From Rhizobiales bacterium 63-22 (GTDB lineage: Bacteria; Pseudomonadota; Alphaproteobacteria; Rhizobiales; Rhizobiaceae): a stretch of DNA of 51,627 bases. The stretch is from NCBI GenBank assembly GCA_001898995.1, contig MKVZ01000003.1, positions 83,018 to 134,644 of the forward strand, read 5' to 3'. This document shows positions 1-9,411 of this stretch, in pieces (the first letter of the stretch is position 1; each line of letters starts with the position of its first letter). The notes beneath the pieces were generated by a model. The model had not been told where the DNA came from. It saw only the letters and a list, made by a program, of their open reading frames with translations, and made no database searches. The position numbers were made by a program, and so were the translations under genes.

Positions 1-20
1 CGGAAGGGGATTTTCTTCCG
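1..20. other. Short hairpin downstream of choX
   Basis: A 6-bp inverted repeat, CGGAAG and CTTCCG around an 8-nt loop, sits just past the choX stop codon at the window edge. Stem-loops between a binding-protein gene and its permease gene are often mRNA stabilisers or partial terminators. There is no clear T-tract on the minus strand, so stabilisation or attenuation is the better guess. The next gene lies outside the window. Confidence 0.35.
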
Positions 21-21
21 G

Positions 22-975
22 TCAGAGACCGAGGCTGGCCTTGACCGCAGCCGCGCCCGGCTCGCCCTTGAAGGTGGTGACGCCGGCGAGCCACTTGTCG
101 ATCTGGCCCGGATTGGCCTTCAGCCATTCCTTCGCCGCGGTGGGGCCGTCCTCGCCGCCGTTGAGGATCTTGTCCATCAGCGTGTTCTCGATATCGACGG
201 AAAAGACGAGGTTCTTGAAGAAGGTGGCCGCGTTCGGGCATTGCTTCTGCCAGCCGGTGCGGGCCAGCGTATAGACTTCCGCGCCGCCGTAATTGGGGCC
301 GAAATAGGCGTCGCCGCCGGAAAGATAGTCGATCTTGAGCCGCGTGTTCATCGGATGCGGCGCCCATGCGAGGAAGACGACCCATTGCTTCGCCTTGTCC
401 TTGCGCGTCACCTCGGCCAGCATGGCCTGCTCGCTCGATTCGACCAGTTTCCAGCCGTTGAGCTTGAACTTCTTGTCGGCGATGATCTTCTGGATGTTCT
501 GGTTGGCCGGCGCGCCCGGCTCGATGCCGTAGATTTCCTTGCCGAACTTGTCGGCATGGGCGGAAAGGTCGGAGAAATCCTTTACGCCCGCCTTCGCCAC
601 GTAATCCGGCACGGCAAGCGTGAACTTGGCGCCTTCGAGGTTCCGCACCACGACTTCGGCCGCCTTGGCCTTGTCGAGATCGTCGCGGAACTTCTGCTGC
701 GCGGGCATCCAGTTGCCGAGGAAGACATCGAGATTGCCGCTTTTCAGCGCCTGATAGCCGATGGGCACCGACATGGTCTTCACGTCCGGCTTGTAGCCCA
801 GACCCTTCAGCAAGACGCTGGCGATGGAATTGGTGGAGGTGATGTCGGTCCAGCCCGGATCGGACAGGCGAATGGCCTGACAGGAGGCGGGATCGGCGGC
901 ATAGGCCGCGGGTGCGGCACCGGCAAGTCCGGCGAGCGTGGCCACAGCAAGGAATACGAGTTTCTTACGGCGCAT
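22..975 (-). CDS. choX: Choline ABC transporter substrate-binding protein ChoX
   Basis: 317-aa periplasmic binding protein of the glycine betaine/choline family (OpuAC type). It starts with a signal peptide (MRRKKLVFLAV... ending AAYAA) and continues into a type II binding-protein fold. The segments LSDPGWTDITSTNSIAS and LGNWMPAQQKF are typical of choline-specific ChoX, in which aromatic residues cage the trimethylammonium group. I chose the ATG at 975 because GAGAGGGG lies just upstream; a longer reading to 1029 would put 18 charged residues before the signal peptide. ChoX normally feeds choline to ChoW and ChoV, whose genes should follow to the left, beyond the window. The LysR gene is divergent and may control it. 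Confidence 0.9.
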   Translation of the reverse strand: MRRKKLVFLAVATLAGLAGAAPAAYAADPASCQAIRLSDPGWTDITSTNSIASVLLKGLGYKPDVKTMSVPIGYQALKSGNLDVFLGNWMPAQQKFRDDLDKAKAAEVVVRNLEGAKFTLAVPDYVAKAGVKDFSDLSAHADKFGKEIYGIEPGAPANQNIQKIIADKKFKLNGWKLVESSEQAMLAEVTRKDKAKQWVVFLAWAPHPMNTRLKIDYLSGGDAYFGPNYGGAEVYTLARTGWQKQCPNAATFFKNLVFSVDIENTLMDKILNGGEDGPTAAKEWLKANPGQIDKWLAGVTTFKGEPGAAAVKASLGL

Positions 976-1116
976 GGGATAACCCCTCTCTGGCGGACGG
1001 TCTCCGCGTTTTTTATGATCAGGACACATTATGACTTGTATCGCTTCTTTCAGAAAAACACCATTTGCGCTATGGAAAAAGCCGTTGATTTTTTATCGTA
1101 GCCATAGAGAACGTTT

Positions 1117-2013
1117 ATGGTTTTCCCTTCACTGGACATGGGCAGTCTCGGCGTTTTCGAAACGGTGGGGCGGCTGGAAAATCTCACGCTTGCCGCGCGC
1201 GAGCTGGGCATGACGCAGCCCGCCGTCAGCTATCAGATCAGGCGCATGGAGGACCGTCTCGGCGTCACGCTGTTCGCGCGACGGGCGCGCGGGGTGGAAA
1301 TGCTGCCGGAAGGCCGCCTCCTCTACGAGGCGGTGCGCACGGGGCTCGACGGCATAGAGGCGGCGGTGCGTGAGATCAGGCGGCGCCAGCGCGCGCCCGG
1401 TTTGCGGATCGCCACGGATTACGGCTTCGCCACCTTCTGGCTGATGCCGCGCGTGGCGCGGTTCCGGCCCAGCCATCCGGCGGTAGACGTGCGCGTCACC
1501 GCCTCGTCCATGCTGCAACCGCTCGACCGACGCGAGGCGGATATCGCCATCCTGTTCGGCGCGCGCGGCGATTTCCCGAAGGACGCGGTCCGCTTCATCC
1601 CCGAGGAAGTCACGCCGGTCTGCTCGCCCGCCTTTCTGGAAAGGCACGGGCCGTTCGCGGGCGGGCAGGGGCTGGGCGCCGCTCCGCTCCTGCATCTCGA
1701 CACCTTGCAGGGCGACCGCTGGTACACATGGCGCTCCTGGCTCGACGCCATCGGCGAGACGATCGCGGACGGCAATCACGGGCTTGTCTTCAACACCTAC
1801 AATCTGGTGATCGAGGCGGCGATCGCCGATCAGGGCGTGGCGCTCGGCTGGGCCGGGCTGGTCGACGAGGCGATCGGCCGCGGCCTGCTGGTCCATGCCT
1901 GCGACGTGCATTGCGCCAGCGACAACGGCTATTGGCTGGTGGTGAACCCGGACATTTCCGCCGCGGCGCGGGCGCTGGCCATGGAGCTGCTTCGCATGAC
2001 GGAGCAACCCTGA
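1117..2013 (+). CDS. LysR-family transcriptional regulator (choline-utilisation type)
   Basis: 298 aa. The N-terminal winged HTH (about residues 10-65, with LTLAARELGMTQPAVSYQ as the helix-turn-helix) is typical of LysR proteins, followed by the periplasmic-binding-like effector domain. It is divergent from choX with about 140 bp between, the usual arrangement for a LysR protein controlling its neighbour. Regulators beside cho and bet genes in rhizobia often respond to choline or choline sulfate, so a role in choline uptake is inferred. The upstream ATG at 1117 is used; the ATG at 1138 would still leave an intact HTH. It converges on ureG with 13 bp between. Confidence 0.85.
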   Translation: MVFPSLDMGSLGVFETVGRLENLTLAARELGMTQPAVSYQIRRMEDRLGVTLFARRARGVEMLPEGRLLYEAVRTGLDGIEAAVREIRRRQRAPGLRIATDYGFATFWLMPRVARFRPSHPAVDVRVTASSMLQPLDRREADIAILFGARGDFPKDAVRFIPEEVTPVCSPAFLERHGPFAGGQGLGAAPLLHLDTLQGDRWYTWRSWLDAIGETIADGNHGLVFNTYNLVIEAAIADQGVALGWAGLVDEAIGRGLLVHACDVHCASDNGYWLVVNPDISAAARALAMELLRMTEQP

Positions 2014-2026
2014 AAAGCGGAACCGG

Positions 2027-2668
2027 TCAGGCGGCGCTGGATTCGAGGCCGCCATTCTCCGCGATGAAGTCGATCACCGCCTGAACTCCCGTCCCGCGAT
2101 GCAGGTCGGTGAAGCCGAAGGGCCGGTGCCCGCGCATCCGGGCGGCGTCGGCCTGCATGACGTCGAGATCGACATGGACGTAAGGCGCGAGATCGCTCTT
2201 GTTGATGACCAGATAATCCGAGCGGGTGATGCCCGGTCCGCCTTTTCGGGGGATTTCCTCGCCCTGACAGACCGAGATCACATAGAGCGTCAGGTCGGCG
2301 AGGTCGGGCGAGAAGGTGGCGGCCAGATTGTCGCCGCCGGATTCGATGAAGACGATGTCGAGATCGGGAAAGCGCCGGTTCATCTCGGCCACGGCCTGAA
2401 GGTTGATCGAGGCGTCCTCGCGGATGGCGGTGTGCGGGCAGCCGCCCGTCTCCACGCCCATGATGCGGTCTTCCGACAGCGCCTGACGGCGCGCGAGGAT
2501 CAGCGCATCTTCCTTGGTGTAGATATCGTTGGTGATGACGGCGACCGAATAGTTTTCGCGCAAGGCTTTGCACAGTTTCTCGGTCAGCGTGGTCTTGCCG
2601 GAGCCGACCGGCCCGCCGATGCCGATGCGCAAGGGGCCGTTCTTGGGTGGTCCGTTTTTCTGTGTCAT
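2027..2668 (-). CDS. ureG: Urease accessory GTPase UreG
   Basis: 213 aa, normal for UreG. It is a SIMIBI-class GTPase that drives nickel insertion into urease with UreD, UreF and UreE. The P-loop [15 protein letters not shown] is near residue 19, and the metal-binding CPHTAIRED motif (conserved Cys-Pro-His) lies near residue 78. It is the last gene of the urease operon and overlaps ureF by 4 bp, which suggests translational coupling. Confidence 0.97.
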   Translation of the reverse strand: MTQKNGPPKNGPLRIGIGGPVGSGKTTLTEKLCKALRENYSVAVITNDIYTKEDALILARRQALSEDRIMGVETGGCPHTAIREDASINLQAVAEMNRRFPDLDIVFIESGGDNLAATFSPDLADLTLYVISVCQGEEIPRKGGPGITRSDYLVINKSDLAPYVHVDLDVMQADAARMRGHRPFGFTDLHRGTGVQAVIDFIAENGGLESSAA

Positions 2669-3363
2669 GAGCGGAAAAGCCTCGAATGCTGGGTTTCGTG
2701 TTTCATGGCTGCGACTTCAGCGAGGAAGGTCGCCGAGCCGAGGTCGTCCAAAGTGGATCGGGCGGCGCGCGCCGCCGTTTCGGCGAGCACCGGCTCAAGT
2801 GCGGCGAGTGTCGCGGTCACGCCGGTCTGTCCCGTCACCGACAGGCGGATCGCCGCCTGCAACTGGTTGATGCAGAAGGCTTGCAGGAAAGCCGCAAGTG
2901 CGGAACCCGCCGCCACGCCATGCGCGCCGGCCACAGCGCCCACCGCCACCGGATAGGCGCAGGTGTCCGGTAGCCGGTCGAAAACCGGGCCGGGCCAGCT
3001 TTTCGCGGCGGCGAGGAAGGCTGCGCCCTGCAACATGGTTTCCATATGACGCTCCTGCGAACCGGCCAGCGCCTCGGCGAGTTCGGCCAGTTCCGACAGG
3101 CTTTGGCCCGTCTGCGCGCGCTTCAAGCTTTCCGCGCAGAGCACCGCGTCGTTCCAGCCGGAGCCGCGCGTGACCAGCCAGCGCAGCCAATCCCTGAGAT
3201 CGGCGGTGTCGCTGACCAGCCCGTCATGGACGGCGCGTTCCAGCCCGTGGCTGTAGCTGAACGAACCCACCGGAAACACCGGCGACAGCCATGCCATCAG
3301 CCGCAGCAGGGCGGTCGGTTCAGTCGTGATGGTGGTGGTCATCGTGGTGATGATGATGGCCAT
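2665..3363 (-). CDS. ureF: Urease accessory protein UreF
   Basis: About 225-232 aa, all-helical. UreF bridges UreD and UreG in the nickel-loading complex. [22 protein letters not shown] is replaced here by its key stretch [16 protein letters not shown], the classic UreF N-terminal signature. The longest start (3363) lies 44 bp inside ureE; a second in-frame ATG at 3342 reduces the overlap to 23 bp. Either way the first residues (I, T, M and E only) are read from the same low-complexity DNA that encodes the His/Asp tail of UreE. Confidence 0.95.
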   Translation of the reverse strand: MAIIITTMTTTITTEPTALLRLMAWLSPVFPVGSFSYSHGLERAVHDGLVSDTADLRDWLRWLVTRGSGWNDAVLCAESLKRAQTGQSLSELAELAEALAGSQERHMETMLQGAAFLAAAKSWPGPVFDRLPDTCAYPVAVGAVAGAHGVAAGSALAAFLQAFCINQLQAAIRLSVTGQTGVTATLAALEPVLAETAARAARSTLDDLGSATFLAEVAAMKHETQHSRLFRS

Positions 3364-3817
3364 GGGCGTGATCGTGGGAATGCCCGCCCGAATAGGCCCC
3401 GCGCAGAGGGCTGAAGATCGCCGTCACCTCGCTCACCGTCGCGCCCAGCCCTTCCAGCATCGCCTTGATGACATGGTCGCGCAGGATGAAGATGCGGTCG
3501 GTCTCGATCTGCGCCGCCAGATGCCGGTTGCCGATGTGCCATGCGAGTTCGGCGATGTGCAGCGGGTCGCGGCCCGTGATTTCATAAAGCGCCTCGCTCG
3601 CGGCGCGGATCTCGATCTCGCGGCCGTCTTCCAGAACCAGCCGGTCGCCGTGCTCCAGCACCACCGGCTCGGGAAAATCGGCCAGCACCTTTTCGCCCGT
3701 GTCGAGCGTGATCGCCTTGCGGCGCAGGTGCCGCTCGTCGCGTTCCAGCACCGCATGGGCCGCCGGAACGGCGTCGATCACATGATCTGCGCGGATAATG
3801 TCTGTTGCCCGGATCAT
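3320..3817 (-). CDS. ureE: Urease accessory nickel metallochaperone UreE
   Basis: 165 aa. UreE delivers nickel to the urease active-site assembly. The N-terminal half is the peptide-binding-like domain and the C-terminal half the metal-binding domain (GNRHLAAQI and [15 protein letters not shown]). The last roughly 20 residues are almost purely His and Asp ([18 protein letters not shown]), a nickel-storage tail as in the long UreE forms. Position between ureC and ureF fits the standard order. Confidence 0.95.
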   Translation of the reverse strand: MIRATDIIRADHVIDAVPAAHAVLERDERHLRRKAITLDTGEKVLADFPEPVVLEHGDRLVLEDGREIEIRAASEALYEITGRDPLHIAELAWHIGNRHLAAQIETDRIFILRDHVIKAMLEGLGATVSEVTAIFSPLRGAYSGGHSHDHAHGHHHHHDDHHHHD

Positions 3818-3834
3818 TTCATGCCTTTCGAGTT

Positions 3835-5547
3835 TCAGAACAGAAAATAGCGCTGCGCCATCGGCACCACGTCCACCGGCTCGCAGGTGAGCAGTTCGCC
3901 GTCGGCGCGGACTTCATAGGTCTCCGGGTCCACTTCCATGTGCGGCATGGCGTCGTTGAGGATCATGGAGCGCTTGCCGATGCCGCCGCGCGTGTCGGAA
4001 ACCGCGACCATCTGCTTGTCCACGCCGATGCGCTCGCGCAGGCCGTTGTCGAGCGCCGCCTTGGAGACGAAGGTGACGGAGCCGTTGGTGCGCGCCTTGC
4101 CGAAAGCGCCGAACATCGGGCGGTAGTGCATCGGCTGCGGCGTGGGGATGGAGCCGTTCGGGTCGCCCATCGGGGCGGTGGCGATCCAGCCGCCGAGCAG
4201 CACCATGTCCGGCTTCACGCCGAAGAAGGCCGGGTTCCACAGCACCAGATCGGCGCGCTTGCCCACTTCCACCGAGCCGATCTCATGCGCCATGCCATGG
4301 GCGATGGCCGGGTTGATCGTGTATTTGGCGACATAGCGGCGGACGCGGAAATTGTCGTTGCCGGGCGCATCGGACGGCAGGCTGCCGCGCTGCTTCTTCA
4401 TCTTGTCGGCCGTCTGCCAGCAGCGGATGATCATTTCGCCGACCCGGCCCATGGCCTGACTGTCCGACGAGATGATCGAGAAGGCGCCCATGTCGTGCAA
4501 TATGTCCTCCGCCGCGATGGTCTCCTTGCGGATGCGGCTTTCGGCGAAGGCGATGTCCTCCGGGATCGACGGCGACAGGTGATGGCAGACCATCAGCATG
4601 TCGAGATGCTCGGCCACCGTGTTGACCGTATAGGGCCGCGTCGGATTGGTGGAGGCGGGCAGCACGTTCGGATACTGGCAGACGCGGATGATGTCCGGCG
4701 CATGGCCGCCGCCCGCGCCCTCCGTGTGGAAGGAATGAATGGTGCGGCCCTTGAAGGCGGCGAGCGTGTCTTCCACGAAACCCGCCTCGTTCAGCGTGTC
4801 GGTGTGGATCGCCACCTGCACGTCGAAGCGGTCGGCGACGGAAAGGCAGTTGTCGATGGCCGCCGGTGTGGTGCCCCAGTCCTCGTGCAGTTTCAGGCCG
4901 CAGGCGCCGGCCAGCACCATTTCCTCCAGCGCGCCCGGCAGCGAGGCGTTGCCCTTGCCGAACACGCCGATATTCATCGGCATGCCGTCGAAGGACTGGA
5001 TCAGCCGCGCGATGTGCCACGGCCCCGGCGTGCAGGTGGTGGCGAGCGTGCCGTGCGCCGGCCCGGTGCCGCCGCCGACCATGCAGGTGATGCCGGCATT
5101 CAGCGCCTCGTCCACCTGCTGCGGCGAGATGAAATGGATATGGCTGTCGATGCCGCCGGCGGTGACGATGCGGCCCTCGCCGGCGATGATCTCCGTGCCG
5201 GGGCCGATGATCACGGTCACGCCTGGCTGCGTATCGGGATTGCCGGCCTTGCCGATGGCCGCGATGCGCCCGTCGCGCAGGCCGATATCCGCCTTGTAGA
5301 TGCCGGTATGGTCGAGGATCAGCGCGTTGGTGATGACGGTGTCCATCGCGCCCTCGGCACGCGAAAGCTGGCTCTGGCCCATGCCGTCGCGGATGACCTT
5401 GCCGCCGCCGAACTTCACTTCCTCGCCATAGGTGGTGAGATCGTGCTCGACCTCGATGAAAAGCTCCGTATCGGCAAGCCGCACCTTGTCGCCGGTGGTG
5501 GGACCGAACATCTGCGCATAGGTTGCGCGGCTTATTCTGGCTGGCAT
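3835..5547 (-). CDS. ureC: Urease alpha (catalytic) subunit
   Basis: 570 aa, the usual length. It hydrolyses urea to ammonia and carbamate with a di-nickel centre in the cytoplasm. All active-site residues are visible: H136 and H138 in DSHIHF, the carbamylated lysine K219 in [10 protein letters not shown]221, H248 in AIHTD, H274 in [10 protein letters not shown], the flap cysteine C321 with H322 and H323 in VCHHL, and D362 in SSDSQAMGR. These are each offset by two from the Klebsiella numbering. It lies 13 bp after ureB and 17 bp before ureE. Nothing suggests inactivation. Confidence 0.98.
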   Translation of the reverse strand: MPARISRATYAQMFGPTTGDKVRLADTELFIEVEHDLTTYGEEVKFGGGKVIRDGMGQSQLSRAEGAMDTVITNALILDHTGIYKADIGLRDGRIAAIGKAGNPDTQPGVTVIIGPGTEIIAGEGRIVTAGGIDSHIHFISPQQVDEALNAGITCMVGGGTGPAHGTLATTCTPGPWHIARLIQSFDGMPMNIGVFGKGNASLPGALEEMVLAGACGLKLHEDWGTTPAAIDNCLSVADRFDVQVAIHTDTLNEAGFVEDTLAAFKGRTIHSFHTEGAGGGHAPDIIRVCQYPNVLPASTNPTRPYTVNTVAEHLDMLMVCHHLSPSIPEDIAFAESRIRKETIAAEDILHDMGAFSIISSDSQAMGRVGEMIIRCWQTADKMKKQRGSLPSDAPGNDNFRVRRYVAKYTINPAIAHGMAHEIGSVEVGKRADLVLWNPAFFGVKPDMVLLGGWIATAPMGDPNGSIPTPQPMHYRPMFGAFGKARTNGSVTFVSKAALDNGLRERIGVDKQMVAVSDTRGGIGKRSMILNDAMPHMEVDPETYEVRADGELLTCEPVDVVPMAQRYFLF

Positions 5548-5560
5548 CGGGTTTCTCCGC

Positions 5561-5866
5561 TCACAACTTGCCCATGATCATCTGGCGGAAGCCGTAGATT
5601 GCGCGCTTTCCGCCGACGGGAACCAGCGTCACGTCGCGCTCCTGCCCCGGCTCGAAGCGCACGGCGGTGCCCGCCGCGATATCGAGCCGCATGCCGCGTG
5701 CCTTTTCCCGGTCGAAATCGAGCGCCGCGTTGACCTCGTAAAAATGATAGTGGCTGCCGACCTGAATGGGCCGGTCGCCTGTATTGGCCACTTTCAGCGT
5801 CACGGTCGGCCGGCCCTGATTGAGTTCGATGTCGCCTTCGGCGGTGATGATTTCTCCGGGGATCAT
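5561..5866 (-). CDS. ureB: Urease beta subunit
   Basis: 101 aa, a separate beta subunit as in most bacteria with UreA/UreB/UreC trimers. [19 protein letters not shown] is the typical start, and [13 protein letters not shown] and [10 protein letters not shown] are conserved surface-strand motifs. It packs against UreC and UreA and has no catalytic residues. It lies 14 bp after ureA and 13 bp before ureC, clearly co-transcribed. Confidence 0.97.
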   Translation of the reverse strand: MIPGEIITAEGDIELNQGRPTVTLKVANTGDRPIQVGSHYHFYEVNAALDFDREKARGMRLDIAAGTAVRFEPGQERDVTLVPVGGKRAIYGFRQMIMGKL

Positions 5867-5880
5867 GGTGTCGGTTTCCT

Positions 5881-6183
5881 TTACCGGATCGGCTCATGCA
5901 CGGTCACGAGCTTCGTGCCGTCGGGAAAGGTGGCCTCGACCTGAATGTCGTGGATCATCTCGGCCACGCCCTCCATCACCTGATCGCGGCTGACGACATG
6001 CGCGCCCGCCTCCATCAGGTCGGCGACGCTGCGCCCGTCGCGCGCGCCCTCGACCACGAAATCGCTGATCAGCGCGATTGCTTCGGGGTGGTTCAGTTTT
6101 ACGCCGCGCTCCAGACGGCGGCGCGCGACCATCGCCGCCATGGCGATCAGAAGCTTGTCTTTTTCCCTTGGCGTCAGATTCAT
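5881..6183 (-). CDS. ureA: Urease gamma subunit
   Basis: 100 aa, full length. [20 protein letters not shown] and [21 protein letters not shown] are the signature stretches of the small gamma subunit, which trimerises with UreB and UreC. It follows ureD after 50 bp and precedes ureB by 14 bp. Confidence 0.97.
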   Translation of the reverse strand: MNLTPREKDKLLIAMAAMVARRRLERGVKLNHPEAIALISDFVVEGARDGRSVADLMEAGAHVVSRDQVMEGVAEMIHDIQVEATFPDGTKLVTVHEPIR

Positions 6184-6233
6184 GACTTCAGTTCCGAACT
6201 TCTCTCATTAAACGCGGCACGATCGCCGCATGG

Positions 6234-7109
6234 TCACATCGCCCAAACTTTAGGCAGTCCTGCCTTGCCGTTGAGCAGGGCCAGCAGGGGCACGAGCCGC
6301 TTGCGCAGGGCATAACTGTCCGGCGCATGGAGCCGGGCGAGGAGCTTGCCCGCATCGCCCACGCGCCAGAAACTGCAACCGCCTTCATCGCCGACGATGG
6401 CGCGGACGGCGTCGAGATGCCGTTCGGCCGGGCCGGAGATCATCAGCACCGTCGCCACAGCCAGCGCACCGTCCGTCACCGGACGGGCCGGCAATTCGGC
6501 CGCGATATCCGGCCCGAGGCGGAATTCCTCCGCATGGACCAGTCGCCCGCCGAGCCGCACGCGCCAGCGGTCGCGAAAGGCGGCTTCCGCCACCGTTTCG
6601 CCCATGGCACGGCGGCCGAGCACGGTCGCCTCCACCAGAAGCGCCTCGGCGCCAACGTCCATCTCCACGTCCAGCGTCCGCGAGAGCGCGGAGCGATCGA
6701 ACAGGATTGTCTCCTGAGGAAGCCAAGCAAGATGCGTGCCTTTCGCCAGCTTCAGCCGCGTGGCGACGCGCGCCTCGCCGCCGGCGGAGCGGTAGATGCG
6801 CTCGCACGCCTGCGTGGTGACGAGGGCGGAGGCGCCTTCGCCAAGCTCCACTTCCCAGCGCAGCCGGTCGCCGCCGGTGAGCCCGCCGGCCATGTTGATG
6901 AGGATCGCCTCCAGCGGATCGCCGGCCACGCGCGGCATCCGTATCTTGGCCGCGCCTTCCTGATAAAGGCTGGCGATACGCGCGCGCCCGTCCCTCCTGC
7001 GGATGCCGAGAACGCCGCTCCCGTCGACGCGCTGCGAGGCAAGTGCTGCGAGATCGCGGGCATCGCCGGCCGGGGAGGCCTCGGGCAGGATGGTGTCGAT
7101 CAGGGTCAT
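6234..7109 (-). CDS. ureD: Urease accessory protein UreD (UreH)
   Basis: 291 aa. UreD scaffolds the UreF-UreG complex on apo-urease and is thought to channel nickel to the active site. Recognisable features are [24 protein letters not shown] and the middle segment [14 protein letters not shown]. It is the first gene of the operon in the order D-A-B-C-E-F-G, the layout of the Brucella ure1 cluster. Only 84 bp separate it from the iclR gene on the same strand, and that gap holds a degenerate palindromic element, so either a short promoter sits there or transcription runs through from iclR. Confidence 0.95.
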   Translation of the reverse strand: MTLIDTILPEASPAGDARDLAALASQRVDGSGVLGIRRRDGRARIASLYQEGAAKIRMPRVAGDPLEAILINMAGGLTGGDRLRWEVELGEGASALVTTQACERIYRSAGGEARVATRLKLAKGTHLAWLPQETILFDRSALSRTLDVEMDVGAEALLVEATVLGRRAMGETVAEAAFRDRWRVRLGGRLVHAEEFRLGPDIAAELPARPVTDGALAVATVLMISGPAERHLDAVRAIVGDEGGCSFWRVGDAGKLLARLHAPDSYALRKRLVPLLALLNGKAGLPKVWAM

Positions 7110-7124
7110 GCGCGAATCCCGCCT

Positions 7125-7184
7125 GGAGCATCGGATTGACTGTAAAACGCGGCACCGGTCCGCGTCCAGATTTTCCGTATGCCG
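7125..7184. repeat. Degenerate palindromic repeat element between iclR and ureD
   Basis: The stretch begins GGAGCATCGGATT and ends TTTTCCGTATGCC, with an inner inverted repeat ACGCGG/CCGCGT around ACCGGT. Its ends match the GAGCATCGGA family found elsewhere in the window, but the centre differs. It fills most of the 84-bp gap upstream of ureD. Confidence 0.45.
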
Positions 7185-7193
7185 GTAGGCGGT

Positions 7194-8039
7194 CTAGACC
7201 CGGCTCGCCAGCGCCTGTCCGGGATGGCGGAGCGCGGGATCGAAGGGGCTGAGCTTGCGGCCTATGGCCCCGGCCTCGCCGCGCAGCAGGTCGATGACGG
7301 TCCTGAGGCGTTTTTCCGTCAGCCGCGCGGCGAGCGTGCCGATGCTGAAAGCGGCCACCGCCTCGCCGTTGCGGTCGAGGATCGGCACGCCCACGCCCGC
7401 CATGCCGTCGATCATGTGGAAATTATAGGTCGCCGAACCGTTTCGCCGCACGTCGTCGATCAGGATGCGCAGGTCCACCTCGTCCACGGCGCATTTGTCG
7501 AGGATGCGCGGCATGTTGAAACGGATGATCGCCTCGCGCTCCTCCTCCGGCAGGAAGGACAGGATGGCGAGGCTGCCCTGCCCGATGCCGAGCGGCACCT
7601 TGCCGCCGATGTCGCCGGTGAAGGAGCGGATCGGGAAAGGCCCCTCGACGCGGTCGAGGCAGACCGCGTCGAAACCGGAGCGCACCAGCAGGAAAACGGT
7701 GTCGTTGAAAGTGGCCGAAAGCCGCAGCAGCGACGGGCGCGCGATGCTCAATATGCCGTCGCGCTGGCGTGCCTGCGCGGCCAGCGCGAAGAATTCGAGC
7801 GACAGACGGTAGGCCTTGCGGTCGGGAAGCTGCTCGACCAGATTTTCCGCGATCAGTGTCTTGAGCAGGCGATGCGCCGAGGGCTGGCTCATGTCCAGTT
7901 CGCGCGCCAGATCGATCAGCCGCACGCCGTCCTCCGGGCTGGCCGCGAGACCTTTCAATATATGGATGGCTTTCGTGAGGCTTGAAGCCGTCGATGCGGA
8001 TTTCGGATTTTCTGGCATATCGGCCATGGAATTTTCCAT
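7194..8039 (-). CDS. IclR-family transcriptional regulator
   Basis: 281 aa. The N-terminal winged HTH spans about residues 18-75 (LTKAIHILKGLA and LDMSQPSAHRLLKTLI), followed by the GAF-like IclR effector domain with GKVPLGIGQGSLAILSFL and the ligand-pocket region VGVPILDRNGEAVAAFSIG. It is divergent from the ABC importer/dehydrogenase operon at 8364, with a 324-bp AT-rich intergenic region. The likely role is a substrate-responsive switch for that operon, as for many IclR proteins. It also lies just upstream of ureD on the same strand, so it might be co-transcribed with urease. Confidence 0.88.
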   Translation of the reverse strand: MENSMADMPENPKSASTASSLTKAIHILKGLAASPEDGVRLIDLARELDMSQPSAHRLLKTLIAENLVEQLPDRKAYRLSLEFFALAAQARQRDGILSIARPSLLRLSATFNDTVFLLVRSGFDAVCLDRVEGPFPIRSFTGDIGGKVPLGIGQGSLAILSFLPEEEREAIIRFNMPRILDKCAVDEVDLRILIDDVRRNGSATYNFHMIDGMAGVGVPILDRNGEAVAAFSIGTLAARLTEKRLRTVIDLLRGEAGAIGRKLSPFDPALRHPGQALASRV

Positions 8040-8363
8040 AAATTTCGTATTCCGGAATTATTATATAATTTATTCCGTATTTGAAAATTAGAATTTGTCT
8101 CAGGAACGATTTTTCTGACAATTTGGTGACCGGTCAGGCTGGATCGCCCAAGGACCGGCATGCACGCAAAACCGTGGAACAGGCTTGCTCACCATCGGCA
8201 GGAGGAGATCGGCCGGCCGCATGCCTTCCGCTGTCCCGACGATGCCGGGCGGTTCGACATAATGGTGTGAGACGGAAAACAGGCGCTTTCGCCCTTCATG
8301 GCTTCCGGCGCAGACGTCTCCTGGAGGAAAACGGCCCGGAACAGGGACCCACAGGGAAACGAG
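8040..8363. promoter_or_regulatory. Divergent promoter region with IclR operator candidates
   Basis: This 324-bp gene-free stretch is AT-rich in its first 70 bp, unlike its surroundings. It contains a perfect 10-bp palindrome ATTCCGGAAT at 8049-8058 and a related half site TATTCCGTATTTGAA about 20 bp further, close to the iclR start. Such paired sites suit autoregulation and control of the divergent operon. The remaining 200 bp shows no convincing gene or RNA. Confidence 0.45.
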
Positions 8364-9410
8364 ATGAGCTTTCTGATTTTGTCCGGGATCACCCGGCGCT
8401 ATGGTAATTTCGCAGCCGTCGACGATTTCAATCTCGAGATCGAGAAGGGCGAGTTCATTTCGCTGCTCGGCCCTTCCGGCTGCGGCAAGACCACCACGCT
8501 CCAGATGATCGCCGGTCTCGTGCCGCCGACCAGGGGCGCGATCACGCTCGACGGGCGCGACATCACCAAGCTCGCCCCGGCGAAGCGCCAGCTCGGCGTC
8601 GTCTTCCAGAGCTATGCGCTGTTTCCGCACATGACCGCCGCGCAGAACGTCAGCTTCGGCCTCGAAATGCGCAAGGTGGCCAAGGCCGAGCGCGAGAAGC
8701 GCGTGCGCGAGGTGCTGGAGCTGGTGCATCTCGGCCCGCTCGCCGACCGCTATCCGCGCGAAATGTCGGGCGGCCAGCGCCAGCGTGTGGCCATCGCCCG
8801 CGCGCTGGTCATCAACCCGCCGGTGCTGCTGCTCGACGAGCCGCTTTCCAATCTCGACGCGCAGTTGCGCGAGGAGATGCAGTTCGAGCTGCGCCGCATC
8901 CAGCGCACGGTGGGCATCACCACTATCATGGTCACGCACGATCAGGCCGAGGCGCTGTCGATCAGCGACCGCATCGTGGTGATGGAGAAGGGCCTCGTCA
9001 CGCAGGTCGACGCGCCCTATCGGCTCTACGAATATCCGCGCAACCATTTCATCTCCAACTTCGTCGGCAAGTCCAATTTCCTGAAGGGCCGCGCCGAGGG
9101 CGACGCCATCCTGCTGCCCGGCACGCCGCTGCGCCTGCCGGCGGGCGACAGCCGCGCCACGGGCGACGTCTCCGTCTTCATCCGCCCGGAAAAGGTGCGG
9201 CTGGTGGAAAGCGGCGCGGGCCTCGTCTCGGGCGAGGTGGCGACGCGCTATTTCATGGGCAGCCAGTGGCTGCTCGCCGTCGCCACGCCGGCGGGCGTGC
9301 TTTCGGTGGCGCTGCCCAATCTCGGTTCCCCGCCGCCGGCCGAGGGCGCCGCCGTAGGCCTCGCATGGGACGACGCGGATTGCCGCATCCTCGAAGCGGG
9401 AGCGCAGTGA
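8364..9410 (+). CDS. ABC transporter ATP-binding protein, polyamine/PotA type
   Basis: 348 aa. It energises import with the two permeases and the binding protein of the same operon. Walker A GPSGCGKTTTLQMIAGL, signature MSGGQRQRVAIARAL, Walker B LLLDEPLSNLD and a switch histidine in VTHDQAEAL are all present, followed by a C-terminal TOBE domain (SVFIRPEKVRLV). I start at the ATG at 8364, since MSFLILSGITRRYG is the family-typical beginning and AGGGA lies upstream. An extension to 8298 lacks similarity. The permease gene follows after 1 bp. Confidence 0.92.
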   Translation: MSFLILSGITRRYGNFAAVDDFNLEIEKGEFISLLGPSGCGKTTTLQMIAGLVPPTRGAITLDGRDITKLAPAKRQLGVVFQSYALFPHMTAAQNVSFGLEMRKVAKAEREKRVREVLELVHLGPLADRYPREMSGGQRQRVAIARALVINPPVLLLDEPLSNLDAQLREEMQFELRRIQRTVGITTIMVTHDQAEALSISDRIVVMEKGLVTQVDAPYRLYEYPRNHFISNFVGKSNFLKGRAEGDAILLPGTPLRLPAGDSRATGDVSVFIRPEKVRLVESGAGLVSGEVATRYFMGSQWLLAVATPAGVLSVALPNLGSPPPAEGAAVGLAWDDADCRILEAGAQ

Positions 9411-9411
9411 C

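Noticed and set aside
1070..1107. CTATGG/CCATAG inverted pair as LysR operator between choX and the regulator
   Set aside because: Arms are only 6 bp and 26 bp apart; the T-N11-A core typical of LysR sites was not clear.
3805..5577. 590-codon plus-strand open frame opposite ureC
   Set aside because: It mirrors ureC codons in GC-rich DNA; composition is rich in R, H, A, D and G and it matches no family, while the minus strand has a complete urease catalytic subunit.
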